This document shows positions 29,257-40,400 of a stretch of DNA of 64,000 nucleotides, in pieces. Made by a program: the position numbers and the translations under genes. The notes under the pieces were generated by a model, which ran no database searches, was not told the DNA's origin, and was given only the letters and a program-made list of their open reading frames with translations. Numbering within the stretch: position 1 is the stretch's first letter; every line of letters begins with the position of its first letter. The stretch is from Poteriospumella lacustris. Its lineage: Eukaryota; Sar; Chrysophyceae; Chromulinales; Dinobryaceae. The stretch lies in contig SMOI01000024.1 in NCBI GenBank assembly GCA_008000375.1, forward strand, positions 62,001 to 126,000, written 5' to 3'.

Positions 29257-32190
29257 CTACGGCTCGAGCGGCGCCTCGACGGGCACGACGGCGTGCGACT
29301 GGCTCTTGCGCGAGCTGGCGGCCGAGTGGCGGAAGGTCGCGGCGAGCGGCGACACGAGCGCCGACGCGAGCAGCGACGTCGTCGTCGTCTGCAGCGTCTG
29401 CAGCGACTCGCGCAGGTGCTGCGGCAGCGCGAGGACGCGCTCGGAGAGGAGCTCCTCGCGTACGGCCTTGACCTTGAGCGCCGCCTCGATGTCCTGGCTC
29501 AGCTCCTCCTCCGACGAGGACGACGCCAGCGCGTCGCCGTCGGGGCCGTGCGCGGGGCTCGACCGCAGCGCGGCGATGTCGTCGAAGGCCGCGGCGGAGA
29601 AGAGCGCCGTGTCGTCGTCCGCGCCGCCGGGTGGGCGGTGCAGCTGCGCGGTGGGCGAGCGGCGCGCGGCGCGCATCAGCTGCTCGTGCTCCTCGCGGCG
29701 CTCGAGCAGCCACATGTCGTGCTCGAGGTGCGCCAGCGCCTCCTCCGGCGTCATCTCGCCGCGCTCGAGCGGCTCGTCGACGTCCTCGGCGACCAGCGTC
29801 GCCGAGGCGGCGGCGGGCGCCACGTCGGGGCGGCCGGACTCCTCGTCGCGCTCGTCGATGCGGCTGGGGACGACGCGCCGCGGCTTCGCGCTGAACGAGA
29901 CGGCGACGGTGACGGACGCCGGCTCCTCGGGCGGCGCCGCGTACTTCGCCGAGTCGAACGGCAACAGCGCCTCGTCCGCCGCCGCCGCCGCCGTCGCCGT
30001 CGCTGGGGCCGCGTAGTTCCTCGGGCTGCGGTACAGGCCGCCAGCGCCAACGGGCGGCTCGGCGGCCGCTCCGGCGCCGGTGGCGCTCGCGATGGGCGGC
30101 GCGGGCGCGCGCAGAGGCCGCACGCCGAGCAGCACCATCGCGACGTGCTCGACGTCCTCCAGCACGCGGAACGACGTCTCCATCCACGAGCGGCGCCGCA
30201 GCGCCTGGAGCGGCGACTTGTCGCTGCTGCTGGCGCTGCTCAGGTGCGCCGTGTGGGTGCTGTGCGCACTGTGCGCGCTGGGCGCCGCCTCGTCGTGCGG
30301 CTCGTGCGCCGCGTGCGGCGGCTGCGGCGACTGTTTCGAATGCGACGGCTGCGACAACGGCGGCGACTGCGCCGGCGCTGGGGGCGGCGCCTGCCTCGAT
30401 GCGCCGTCGACGGCGGCGGGAGCGGCGGGTGCCCCGGCGTCTGCCTCGCCGCCGGCAGCGTCGCTGGCGTTGCCCGAGTCGCTGGCGTTTTGGTTTGAGG
30501 AGGACGACGAGTCGGCGCTGGAGACATTGGCGCTGCGCTGCTGCAGCCGCTTGTGGGCGGGCAGCGCGGCCGAGGCGCCCTTCTGCAGCTTGGCGGGGCG
30601 CTTGCCCGCGTTGAGCTTGACGACGTAGGCGCGCAGGAACTTCTGCTGCTCCTCGGGCGAGAAGAACTGGCCCTTCTCGGCCACGACCTTGTACCAGACG
30701 ACGGCCGCCACGACGCAGAAGCCGTACGCCACCGCGAGGACGGAGAACTCCTGGAAGCCCACGCCGCTGACGAAGTAGACCACCGACAGGAACATGCCCG
30801 CGGCCGCGCCCGCCTCGCCCAGCGGACTGCGGAAGCCGCGCGGCAGATTCGCGAAGCGGCGGCGGAAGGCGATGAACGTCGCGAAGATGCCGCAGTACGC
30901 GAAGGACGCGCCCGTCATCGACAGCGTGAAGAACACGCGGCTCGTGCGGTCGTAGCGCGACCGCCAGCTCGCGAAGAGCGCCGCGTACTGCACCAGCGCG
31001 CAGCAGAGCAGCGCGCGCACGGGGACGCGCTGGTCGCCCTCGGTCTTGCGCAGCCAGGCGGGCAGCAGGCCCGACATCGCCATCGCGTGCGTCTGGTACA
31101 TGCTCGCGAACATGAAGCCCAGCGCCGAGGCGAAGCTGGGCACGAGGGCGAGGAAGGCGGAGTACTCCTTGCCCACGCCGTAGTAGCGCTGGAAGACGTA
31201 CTCGAAGGGGTAGCGGTTCATGAAGTACGTCTGGAACTTGTCCACGCGCTCGATGTACCCCAGGAGGATGACGGCCATCGTCACGAGCAGCACGGTGCCG
31301 TAGACGGCGAGGATGGAGCGCGGGATGATCTCCTTCGCGTTGGTCGTCTTCGCGATGGACACGGTGACGGCCTCGCAGCCCATGAACATCCAGCTCGAGT
31401 AGTTCACGACGCGCAGAATCCGGCCGTCGTTGTTCATGAAGCCGCTCTCCTCCTGGCCCAGGCGGAACTTGGCGGTCTCTTCGAAGTGCGGGTTGCCGAG
31501 GAGGGCGCCGAAGATGAAGAGCGCGATGAGCACGAGGGTGACGGCCGCGCTGACCGTCATGCTGTACCAGAAGACCCTGCCGCCGCGCGCCACGAGGACG
31601 ATGGCCAGGACGTAGGACAGGAAGTACCACATGGGGCGCCAGTGCTCTTTCAAGCCTTCGAAGCCGTTGTTGACCGAGCGGCCGATGACGATCACCGACC
31701 CGATCACGTGCGTGTTGTTCTGGAACCACTCGCTCACCCCCACGATGAAGCCCAACAGTGGCGAGAGGCCGCATCGCACGTAGCCGTAAGAGCCGCCGGC
31801 GAAGGCGACGACGCTGGTCAGTTCGGCCAGACACATCACCAGCAGGAAGTACAGCGCCGCCGAGAAGAGCCACGACATGAAAAACGTGGACAGTCCATAG
31901 CGCATTCCTGTGACACCAATACGTCGCGAGGGGGTTAGTGCGAGCTGCCAGGCGACAAAGCAAGCAACCGACGAAGCCTTACCAAGGTTCCAGTTGACAC
32001 AGACTCCACCGAGGACCATGCCCAATCCCATCAAGTACACGTCGTGGCGCTGCGCCTCGTACTTCACCGTCGCGTTCTCGCTCTCATGATGATGATGGGA
32101 TGAACCAACGGTGGAGGTTGTGGGCGCATCAGTGCCGGAACTTCGGCCGGTAGAGGCGCAACTGTGTGCTGTTGAACAATGCGCGTCCAT
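29257..32190 (-). CDS. APC-superfamily amino acid permease with long disordered cytosolic tail, two exons
   Basis: ATG at 32190 (MDAHCSTAHS); the upstream in-frame extension begins at a GTG and is rejected. Exon 1 is 32190-31983 and exon 2 is 31907-29257. The intron at 31982-31908 is 75 nt (GTAAGG...CACAG) with branch-site sequence CACTAAC. It is in frame without a stop, so it can be mistaken for coding. The junction reads NWNLG-MRYGLS. The product is 952 residues. About twelve hydrophobic segments fill the first ~500 residues, with the LeuT-fold hallmarks: a broken TM1 region GMVLGGVCVNWNLG, CLAELTSVVAFAGGSYGYVR in TM3, and later VNYSSWMFMGCEAV. These resemble the ethanolamine/amino acid permeases found in bacteria and oomycetes. 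The last ~430 residues are Ser/Ala/Pro-rich and acidic, a long regulatory tail. Substrate unknown, likely an amino acid or amine at the plasma membrane. Confidence 0.82.
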   Translation of the reverse strand: MDAHCSTAHSCASTGRSSGTDAPTTSTVGSSHHHHESENATVKYEAQRHDVYLMGLGMVLGGVCVNWNLGKASSVACFVAWQLALTPSRRIGVTGMRYGLSTFFMSWLFSAALYFLLVMCLAELTSVVAFAGGSYGYVRCGLSPLLGFIVGVSEWFQNNTHVIGSVIVIGRSVNNGFEGLKEHWRPMWYFLSYVLAIVLVARGGRVFWYSMTVSAAVTLVLIALFIFGALLGNPHFEETAKFRLGQEESGFMNNDGRILRVVNYSSWMFMGCEAVTVSIAKTTNAKEIIPRSILAVYGTVLLVTMAVILLGYIERVDKFQTYFMNRYPFEYVFQRYYGVGKEYSAFLALVPSFASALGFMFASMYQTHAMAMSGLLPAWLRKTEGDQRVPVRALLCCALVQYAALFASWRSRYDRTSRVFFTLSMTGASFAYCGIFATFIAFRRRFANLPRGFRSPLGEAGAAAGMFLSVVYFVSGVGFQEFSVLAVAYGFCVVAAVVWYKVVAEKGQFFSPEEQQKFLRAYVVKLNAGKRPAKLQKGASAALPAHKRLQQRSANVSSADSSSSSNQNASDSGNASDAAGGEADAGAPAAPAAVDGASRQAPPPAPAQSPPLSQPSHSKQSPQPPHAAHEPHDEAAPSAHSAHSTHTAHLSSASSSDKSPLQALRRRSWMETSFRVLEDVEHVAMVLLGVRPLRAPAPPIASATGAGAAAEPPVGAGGLYRSPRNYAAPATATAAAAADEALLPFDSAKYAAPPEEPASVTVAVSFSAKPRRVVPSRIDERDEESGRPDVAPAAASATLVAEDVDEPLERGEMTPEEALAHLEHDMWLLERREEHEQLMRAARRSPTAQLHRPPGGADDDTALFSAAAFDDIAALRSSPAHGPDGDALASSSSEEELSQDIEAALKVKAVREELLSERVLALPQHLRESLQTLQTTTTSLLASALVSPLAATFRHSAASSRKSQSHAVVPVEAPLEP

Positions 32191-32423
32191 TGTGGTTGAA
32201 GTTAAAACATTTTTCACGATCTAAAAAAATGTACGTTGGCAGACTTCGATGCGCATAGGAAGACTGCAGATGCTTTTCGGTAAAAGAAGACCCATACAAT
32301 TGTGTCTTTCTTTCCCTCAGCCAGCTCAAGATAGAAGAAGTTCATTGAAGTCGACGATTTTTCGCGAGCCAAATCAGCGGCGAGGTCCGTTGAGACGATG
32401 ACGATGCAGTTGCGGCGACAAAA
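32191..32423. promoter_or_regulatory. Divergent promoter between permease and the gene at 32424
   Basis: 233 bp between head-to-head starts, clearly AT-richer than the coding flanks (32200-32350). Inferred bidirectional promoter. Confidence 0.4.
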
Positions 32424-34520
32424 ATGAAACTGCTCGTGCGACACGGTCTCGGTCGGCGCCGCCGCGACACGGCGGCGGTTGTTCCCCAAAACGACCTCGC
32501 CGCCCGCGCCGCCTGTTCCGTGTTCCCAGTCGCTTTCGTCGCACAAATCAAACGGAGACCGACCGGCGCCAGGTTGGATCGACCCGGGCGACAAGAGCCT
32601 GGAACTGCAAAGAGACCACTGTGTCGGGTGTTGAATGGACCGATGAGCTGGTTGACCGGCAGCAATCCGTCGGGCATCATCGCCGAATACGGGACGAATC
32701 GACACCCGGATCCGTCTCCTCCACCGATCCCAAGCACCACAAATCGACGCAAGCCCACCGTAAACGTGGGCGAAAAGATATTTGGTCGGCTAAGCAAGTT
32801 CTACGAGTTGCCGGGGGTGGTCGTCGAGGCGCGCAACGACGAGGACCAGTTCGTCATCCGCTGGGAGACCGGGGACATCACCGAGTGCAAACGACGAGGT
32901 TTCTGGACGGAGCAGCAGATGCTGCAGAAGAAGGCTGAGCAGCCGATGCCGTTCCACGTACCGAGCGTGCACGACACCGTCCCGATCGCGCAGCACCCGA
33001 ACCCTCAGCTGGCGGAGTACATGCAGAAGCAGAAGCAGAACCAACAGCAGCACGCAGCCGCCGCCGTGGCCACCGCGGCTCAACGGATCTCTTCGTCTTC
33101 ATCGTTGGCGTACCCTCCCCACGTTGCGGGCTTCGCCTCGCGGCCCGCCGCCACCAGAGCCGCCTTCGGCTACCATCCGCTCGCCGTCGGCGACCTCGCT
33201 CTCGCTTATTCCGAATCGGTCGGAGGATACGCTGCTTCTGCCAGCGCCCGCCAGTGGAGCGGCGGCAGCTTCGAGATGGCTGCCGACCGAGGCGACGATG
33301 CTGTTGCGCGGGCGCAGCCGCCCGCTGACCAGTCGGCGGCGGACTCGGACGAGCCCGACGCGCAGGGGCGGCAGAAGCTGCGCCGCTTGGAGACGACGAG
33401 CGAGGGCGGCGCTAAACCACCGACTCTGTCGCTGGAGATGCCCTCCAGCCACGCGGTCGGCGAGTCCTTGTCGCCTTCGGGCGCCGGTGCGGCGGTGGGC
33501 GACGGCTGGTCGCAGTCGGCGGCGGCGCAGAAAGTGCCGTCGTCGCTGTACACGCCGCGCGACCAGCACGCGGGCTCGCAGGCAGCGGCGGACAGGGACC
33601 TGGGCCGCCTCGACTCCACATCGCTGGACGGCAACGAAGACCTCGCCGCCTCGCGGCTGATGCAGCTGTCCGCGCGACACACGTCGACCACCTCCAGCTC
33701 GTCGACGTCGTCGGAGGCCTCGCCGCGAGTGACGGGCCACAGCCACGGCCCACCAGGACCGCTGTCGCACCAGACGCCGCTGCTGGTCGCCTCGTCGCTG
33801 GCGACGGGTCTGACGCATCGCATGTTCTCGGCGGCCGCCGGCTTGAACGGCACCGCCTTCCCGTCGGTCGCGGCGCCGACCGACTACCAGCAGTACAACG
33901 CCCTGCAGAAGTCCCAGCAGATCGAGCACCAGCAGCGCGTCACATCCGCCGTGCAGCTGGCGCACGCCCACGGCGACGGCCGCGACGCCACCGCCGGTCT
34001 CCTGCCGCCCCCGCCGCTCGTTGCGCAGCGCTCGACCTCCAACTCGTCTGCCGCGCGCCTCAACGACTTCATCGCCGCCGCCGCCGCCACCGCCGCCGCC
34101 AACAACAACAACGTCGCGACGAGCAGCAGCCACCGCGCGACCAACGCGTCGCAGGAGGAGGTAAGGCCGCGCCGCCCCGTCGTCGTCTCTGCCGCCGTCT
34201 GACCCTCTCTCCCTGCACAGCGCACGCCCTACCACATTCTCAAGCCCCTCAACAAGGTGCCCGAGCACCTGCTGAGTTCCCGTGGAGCGAAGCGGTCGCG
34301 CAGTGACGAGGGCGACGGGGAAGAAGGAGCACGCGCGAAGAACCCGTGTCGGCTGCAGTGCCGCATCTGCAAGACCTTCAAGGCCTCGCACTACTGCGCG
34401 CGCTGCTCTCGCTTCCAGGGCGACAAGCCCTCCATCCTCGCCATCTGCGAGCCCGCGACGGGCCGCGACTGCCTCATCACGCACCTGCGCCAGCTGAACA
34501 TCCCCGAGGGCCACAACTAG
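32424..34520 (+). CDS. Protein with Tudor/chromo-like N-terminal segment and C-terminal Cys/His zinc cluster, two exons
   Basis: Exon 1 is 32424-34160. A 60-nt intron follows at 34161-34220 (GTAAGG...GCACAG, with a CTGAC branch-like site and an in-frame TGA proving it is not coding). Exon 2 is 34221-34520. The product is 678 residues. Residues ~115-165 (FGRLSKFYELPGVVVEA ... FVIRWETGDITECKRRGFW) form a small beta domain with aromatic residues like a Tudor or chromo barrel. The middle is Ser/Gln/Ala-rich and disordered. The C-terminal ~50 residues hold CRLQCRICK, HYCARC, ICEPATGRDCLITHL. This CxxC-YCxxC-C-C-H arrangement recalls the short Cys-rich tail of piggyBac-type transposases, but no transposase core is present. 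The true start could be the Met at 32643. A chromatin or DNA-linked role is plausible, unproven. Confidence 0.65.
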
Positions 34521-37496
34521 GCGTCGTCCCCATCAGTAATCGTCCGCGGGACTCCCTCCACGACCAGTTCCACCGTGCCCTCGGTCCGCACCCATCTCCG
34601 CCTGGCGGCATCAATACAACACACGCCACGCCGCCCTCTATTAGTAATCGCCGCCGTTTCGTCCTGACGCCTGCTTCGTGCCACTGTCCATCGCCGAACC
34701 GCCCGCGTCAGTGTCCAGCTGCCTGTTTCTCTGTAATCGATTCGCTCAACATCGTATCGCTTTGACCGCCGCGCAGGCGACAGGGGTCGGATTGCCAGTG
34801 AAAAGTAAAATGCAATTACAGCGGCAGCGAGGCGACGGGCGGCGCTCCTGCACAACCACCGCACCGGAGCGGCGGCTCAGCGAGGACCCGCGCTGTGGCC
34901 GGCCACCGAGACAACCTATGAGGATTGGCCAACACCGGTGCTCGTCCTGTCGCCGAACGGCACCGTCGAGGAGCTGCAAGCGCCGGCAGCCTCCACCACA
35001 CAACTGTGGCGGAGCGGAGCAGGCCGACGGGGAGGCCACTGACCGTCAACAACACGGGAAAGGGGAAAACTAACGCCGCCGTGAGGGAGCAGACGCGACC
35101 AAAGAGTTGCCGCCGAGACGGGAAATGCTCTCGCCACCCACCGGGAGAGGAGAGGACGAAGCCAGATGGCTCAGAAATTGAAGTGCGAACGAAGAGAACA
35201 GCGACACACCACACAGACCGTTTGGTCCCGCTGGACTGAGACGGGGCCAGCGAACAACAATTGGCACCGAGTCCGCCAATGACGGAAAGCGTCGGGCGCC
35301 AGAGGATTCTGCACGCGAACAAGAGTGGACGAGCACGCGCTGGGAAGTGGAAGTGGAAGTGGAAGTGGAGAAACAAATAACGATGGTAACGACAAGTTCA
35401 GAAACAGCAGACGACGCATGAATCGTTGAATTCAACAAAAAATATCCAGAAATGCAAGCAGCAGGCAGCAACAACAAACAATATGGGTGGAAGGTCTGGT
35501 GAGGTGAAGCTAGTGATGGGAGAGAGGACCGCGAAGTGCTTCCGCCCGAGCGACTCAGTCGCACACACACGCACGAACATCGACACAAGCACATTCGTCA
35601 TCGGCAAGGTGGGGCAGACGCCTCAGTTAACAGGGACAGCCGCGGGCAGTGCGGGGAACAGATGGTCGAGAGGACCACGCAATTGGAACGAATCGGAAGA
35701 GGCAAATCAATAAGCACCAGCCAATCAACAGCAAATGTACACACGGGGACTCCAAGCACCACAGAGAAACATAGCAGCCATCAACGAGCAGCTGCGCTTT
35801 AATAATCGAAAACGTCGAGAGAGCCATCACAGAGATGACCCTGGCAAATTTGGTGGGGGGAGGGGGTGGGGAAGAATGAAGAATAAAACCGCTCCGTCTT
35901 GGTCCTTCAGCAGCCGAAACTCAGGTCATGTAATAAGTGATGGTAGGGGGCAAACGCACAATCAGAAATACAGTAGTAACGAGTTATGAGAGAAACAGAG
36001 AAGAGGGATTGTGAGGAGAGGAGGAGGAGAAGCAGAAGGTAGGCGAGACAACCATCGTAGCGCTATTTGATGGTCGTCCGTCACCGCAGACAGATGCGAG
36101 CGAAAGAAGAAGCGTCACTGAAGCGCCGCACAACAAGTTCTTGGGACACGCGAAGGAAGATCGTCAACAGAGAGCTGCGCAACGATCGGGGCAGCGTCCC
36201 GCGAGGGGAAGACAAAGGGTCGCGTCAGAGGGAGAGGGGGGGGGGGGCTCCGCCGAGGACGTGAAAAGGACGTCATCAGAGGCGAGGGATGAAGCTGTGG
36301 AAGGTGTTGATCCCTCGGACTCTGTATCGAGGGACAAGGTTCGTCCCCCACAAGATCTAGAGGTCGCCTCGATGACGACGCCGACGCCCCGAGGGGCCGC
36401 ATGGTGCATGACCCGTCGCAGGTGGGGCCCAGAGGGAGAGAAGGAAGACAGCAAAGCATTCGTCGCAACACAAGGGAAATCTAGGAAAGGGAGCAAGAGG
36501 TATGTAGTTCAGAGGCGCATGTAAAGAGTGATCGCAGGGGTGTGGAATAAATACGTGGCTGGGCACACAAACTGAAGAGGGCGCTACGCAGAGAAGTGAT
36601 CGAACAGAGAAGTGGCTGCAGGACACAGGAGACCTTGGGAGGGCCATCAGCGCCCCCCCCCCCCGCAGCCAGCAGAATGTACAGACAGAGTGGTCCTGCG
36701 CGCCTCTGTGAACACGGCGAAGCCGCCGGAGCACACGCGGGGACCCGCCGGCAACGAGGGCGGTCCAACCAAATTGGCAACCGATGGAGTGAAAGCATGC
36801 GCACGACGCGCCGCATCGCCTGGCGGCGACCAGCGGGACGCATCGGGCGCACAGAGAGTCTCAGACCGACGACGCGTTAAACACGCCGCTCCGACGCGCG
36901 AGACCGTCGACCGCTGCGCCGCCCCTCAGAAACAGACACCGAAACAAACAAACAAACAAAAGCCGAAAACTGCGACAGACAAAGAAAAAAGAAGAACAAA
37001 TGAGGGAAAACCAAACAAACGGACGCGGGACGCGGCCGCGCGCGCAGGCAGACGGCCGGCCCCGCAGAGGTCAAGCGCAAGGGTCTCCCGCCGAGGGAAG
37101 GGGCAATTACAGCAACAGCAACGACGAAACCGACACGACTCAGCGAGGAGCGGGCGACACAGAGCACGGCAAACGAAGAGAGAGCGCACGCCGCGCGGCG
37201 GATGAAGACCAAAACAAAGCAACGCGCAGCGCAGCGCACAGCACGCAACACAGAGACTCACACAGAGAGGGGCACAGCACAGCACAGCGAACACGGAGAG
37301 ACGAGGCGGCAAGCGAAGCGAAGCAAACGAAGCGCGCGTGATAGCGACGCGCGGGGGTCACCGAGAGGCGCCGGGCGCTGTCAAATGCCCGTGCGGCGGT
37401 AGGAGAAACGGAAAAGCGTCAGGATTGAGACGGGCGGTCGGTGCGGAGCACACGCGGATCGCGCACCGCGGAGGAGGAGCCGTTCGGCGCGCCGCC
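34521..37496. other. 3-kb convergent intergenic region with strand-asymmetric halves
   Basis: The first ~250 bp after the plus-strand gene are pyrimidine-rich and include ATCAGTA at 34532-34538. From about 34800 to 37480 the plus strand is T-poor and rich in AG/AC, which is the 3' flank of the minus-strand RRM-ureohydrolase gene. It contains four GGAAGT units (35343-35366), TAGTGAT at 35511, G and C homopolymer runs (36237-36246, 36653-36663) and AAAC units (~36940-36960). The many short ORFs are composition artefacts; no gene is supported. Confidence 0.6.
35343..35366 (+). repeat. (GGAAGT)4 tandem repeat
   Basis: Four contiguous GGAAGT units in non-coding sequence. Confidence 0.9.
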
Positions 37497-40400
37497 TCAG
37501 AAGTCGGCGGGCTTGTTCAGCCCGAGCAGCGAGGAGCCGCCGTTGGCGCCGGCGCTGCTCGGCCCGCCGCCGCCGGGGCCCTGCGCGTACAGCGACGTGC
37601 CCATCAGACTGCCGAAGCCGCCCGGACCGGCGTGCAGCTGTTGCTGCTGCTGCTGCTGCGCGTAGGGTGGCGAGTCCATGCTGGAGAGGTACGGCATCAG
37701 CTGCGGGTAGTTGGCCCCGGCGACGGCGGTGTCGGCGCTGGCGCTGCCCGACGACGAGAAGCCGATGCCGCTGGCGGAGGGCGCGTTGCTCTTCGTGGAG
37801 GCGTTGAGCAGCATGAAGTCGTTGCCGAGGCCGGCCGCGGGGCCGCCGGGCAGCTTGAAGCCGCCGGGCGAGCCGCCGAGGAAGCTGCCGTTCATCGAGT
37901 TCGAGCTGGCGCCCATGCCGATGCCGCTCATGCTGGCGCTGCCGCCGTGGTGCGCGTGGTGGCCGGCCATGCCGCCGCTGTTCACGTCGAAGTTGAGGTC
38001 GGTGGACTCGTCGAAGGGGTGCGGATCGTGGCCGAAGTCGACGGAGGACTGCGACTCCTGCATGTACAGGCCGCGGCGCACGACGTGGCCGTGGTGCGGC
38101 GAGTGCGCGTGGATGGGCAGGTGCGGGTGCGGCGGCGGCAGCAGCGAGCTGCTCGTGTTGGGGCTGGGCGCCAGCGAGTGCACGTTGGCGTTCAGCACCG
38201 AGGGCATCGACTGCGCGCTGGAGGCGTGCGACGAGGAGCCCGAGAAGCTGGCGACGTTCGAGCGGCTGCCGTTGGGCATCGAGGACGACGCGAGGTTGCC
38301 GAAGACGATGTTGCTGTTGCTCGTGGACGCCTGCGACGACGCCTGCGACCGACTCGACGTGCTACGCGACAGCGTCGCGCTGATGCCGATCGGCGGCGCG
38401 CCCATCGACGTCGACGACGCGCTGGAGCCGAGGCCGCGCCCCGAGTTCGACGACATCATTCCCGGCCGCGTCGGCGTCTGCGACATCATCGGGCCGCCGT
38501 TCGCGCCCGCGAAGTAGCCGTCCGCGGGGCTGGCGCCGGACTGCAGGTACGGAATCTGCCCCGACGCGACCTTCATCTCGAGGTACGTGCGTCCGTAGGC
38601 CGCGTTGGCGCCCGCCGAGGTATTGGCAGACGCAGCCAACGCCGCAGCGGTCAACTGCTCGCCGCGCATGGACACCCCGCCGCTCTGCATCATCATCTGC
38701 TGCCGCAGATTCGACGCGTTGGGCGCTGCGGCGCTGCCAGGGTACCGATTGAGCGCATGCTGCTGCTGCTGTTGCTGTTGCTGCTGTTGCTGGTGGAGGC
38801 CCTGCTGGTGCTGCATGGCCGCCGACATCGCCGACCCAGCGACGGGCGCAGAGTCCAGGTCGGCGGCGTGTCCGTGCGAGGCGGCCGCGCGACCGGCCGA
38901 GCCGCCGCCGCCCATCGCGGCCGCCTCGTCTGCCAGCTTCGCGACTTGGCTCTGACCGTCCGCGGCGCCGGCGACCGCAGCCGCCGCACTGGGCGGCACC
39001 ATGCTCGACAGGCGGTTGGCGAAGTCGCTCTCGACGGTGCTGCTGGCGGCCTTGAGGTCGTCGGGCTTCGGCCAGGCGATGCCGAGCGGACTGACGAAGC
39101 CGTCCATGGCGCCGCCGACGCGCAGGCCGTAGCCCAGGCAGAAGTAGTACAGCACCTCGAGCACGAGCATGTTCTGCCGCGTCTCCTCCGCGGCGGGGCT
39201 GAACTCGGTCACCTGGACCATCGCGACGGCCGGACTGAGGCCCGCGAGGTACGCGATCTGCAGCACCTCGTCGTGCTTGAAGCCCACCGTGCTGCTCGAG
39301 TTGTTCGAGAAGGCCGCTACCGACGACTCCAGGCTGCCGCAGTCGATGTGCAGGACAACGGCCGGCACAACGAGCTCTGCGCCGTCGCTGGCGGCTTTGG
39401 CGGTGGTGAGCTCGTCGAGCAGCCGCTGGAACTGCTGGTCGAGCGGCGTCGCCTGTCGCCGCAGCTCCTTCAGCAGCCAGCACAGGCGACCGCCTTTGCT
39501 CACGAAGCTGCGCGCCTCCTCTGAGCTCAGCGAGCTGCCTTGCGCCCCGAACAAAACGTACGTGCCGACCTCCGGCGACTTGCTCTCGGCGCTGGTCTCG
39601 TCGGCGGAGGACAGCTGCACCAGGTCGTCGAGGATGCGCGGCTCCACCTTCGACCCCAGCGACACGATCGACACGGGGACTTTGGACAGGCCCATCGCGC
39701 TCTTCCAGGACGGATACACGAGGTCGTTCGATCCTCCGATGAGGAACGGGACGCCGCCGCGCTGCAGCAGCTCCGAGAGCACCATCGTCAGGTTGGCGCG
39801 GCCCTCCTCGGCCAGCTTGCCGCCCAAGACGTCGCCCACGTCCAGAACCCGCAGCTTGCTCATGTCGCTGCCGTACTCGGCGTTGTCCACGGCTCCAAAC
39901 TTGAACTTGCGGATGAGGTTACGCAGCGTCTTCGGCGTGGCCGTGCTGCCGGCGCCGCGGACGACGGCCTTCTTCGGCGTCTCGTCGTAGGGGTAGCCCA
40001 GCAGCACGACGGTGCCGGGCTCCATCGACAGGAAGTTGGCCGATTGAATCAAAGAGTCGAAGGATCTGTCCGCGAAGCCCTCATCCGACTCGGTGTGGTG
40101 CAATCCACCCGAGCCGGTCACGGGGTTGCCGAACTGGAAGCCGCTGAGGTCGAAGTGGATCACCTTGTTCATCGCCGCGGGGACTAATTCCGGTTTGTAC
40201 TCGTTCGCACGCAATATCCGCAACGCGACGTTCTTCATCATGATACCATCCAGAGCGAGACAGGCCGTGGCCAGCTCGATGGACTTCAGTTCGACGAAGG
40301 CGAAGCATTTCTTGTGGTTGATGTAGACGGACAACACGTACGAGTGATCGTTCTCCTCGCCTAACCCCTGAGCGACAACCGCGTTGACGTAGGACCGAAG

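Noticed and set aside
28994-31963. A 989-residue minus-strand open frame overlapping the permease
   Set aside because: It is out of phase with the transmembrane protein, Arg-rich and without motifs.
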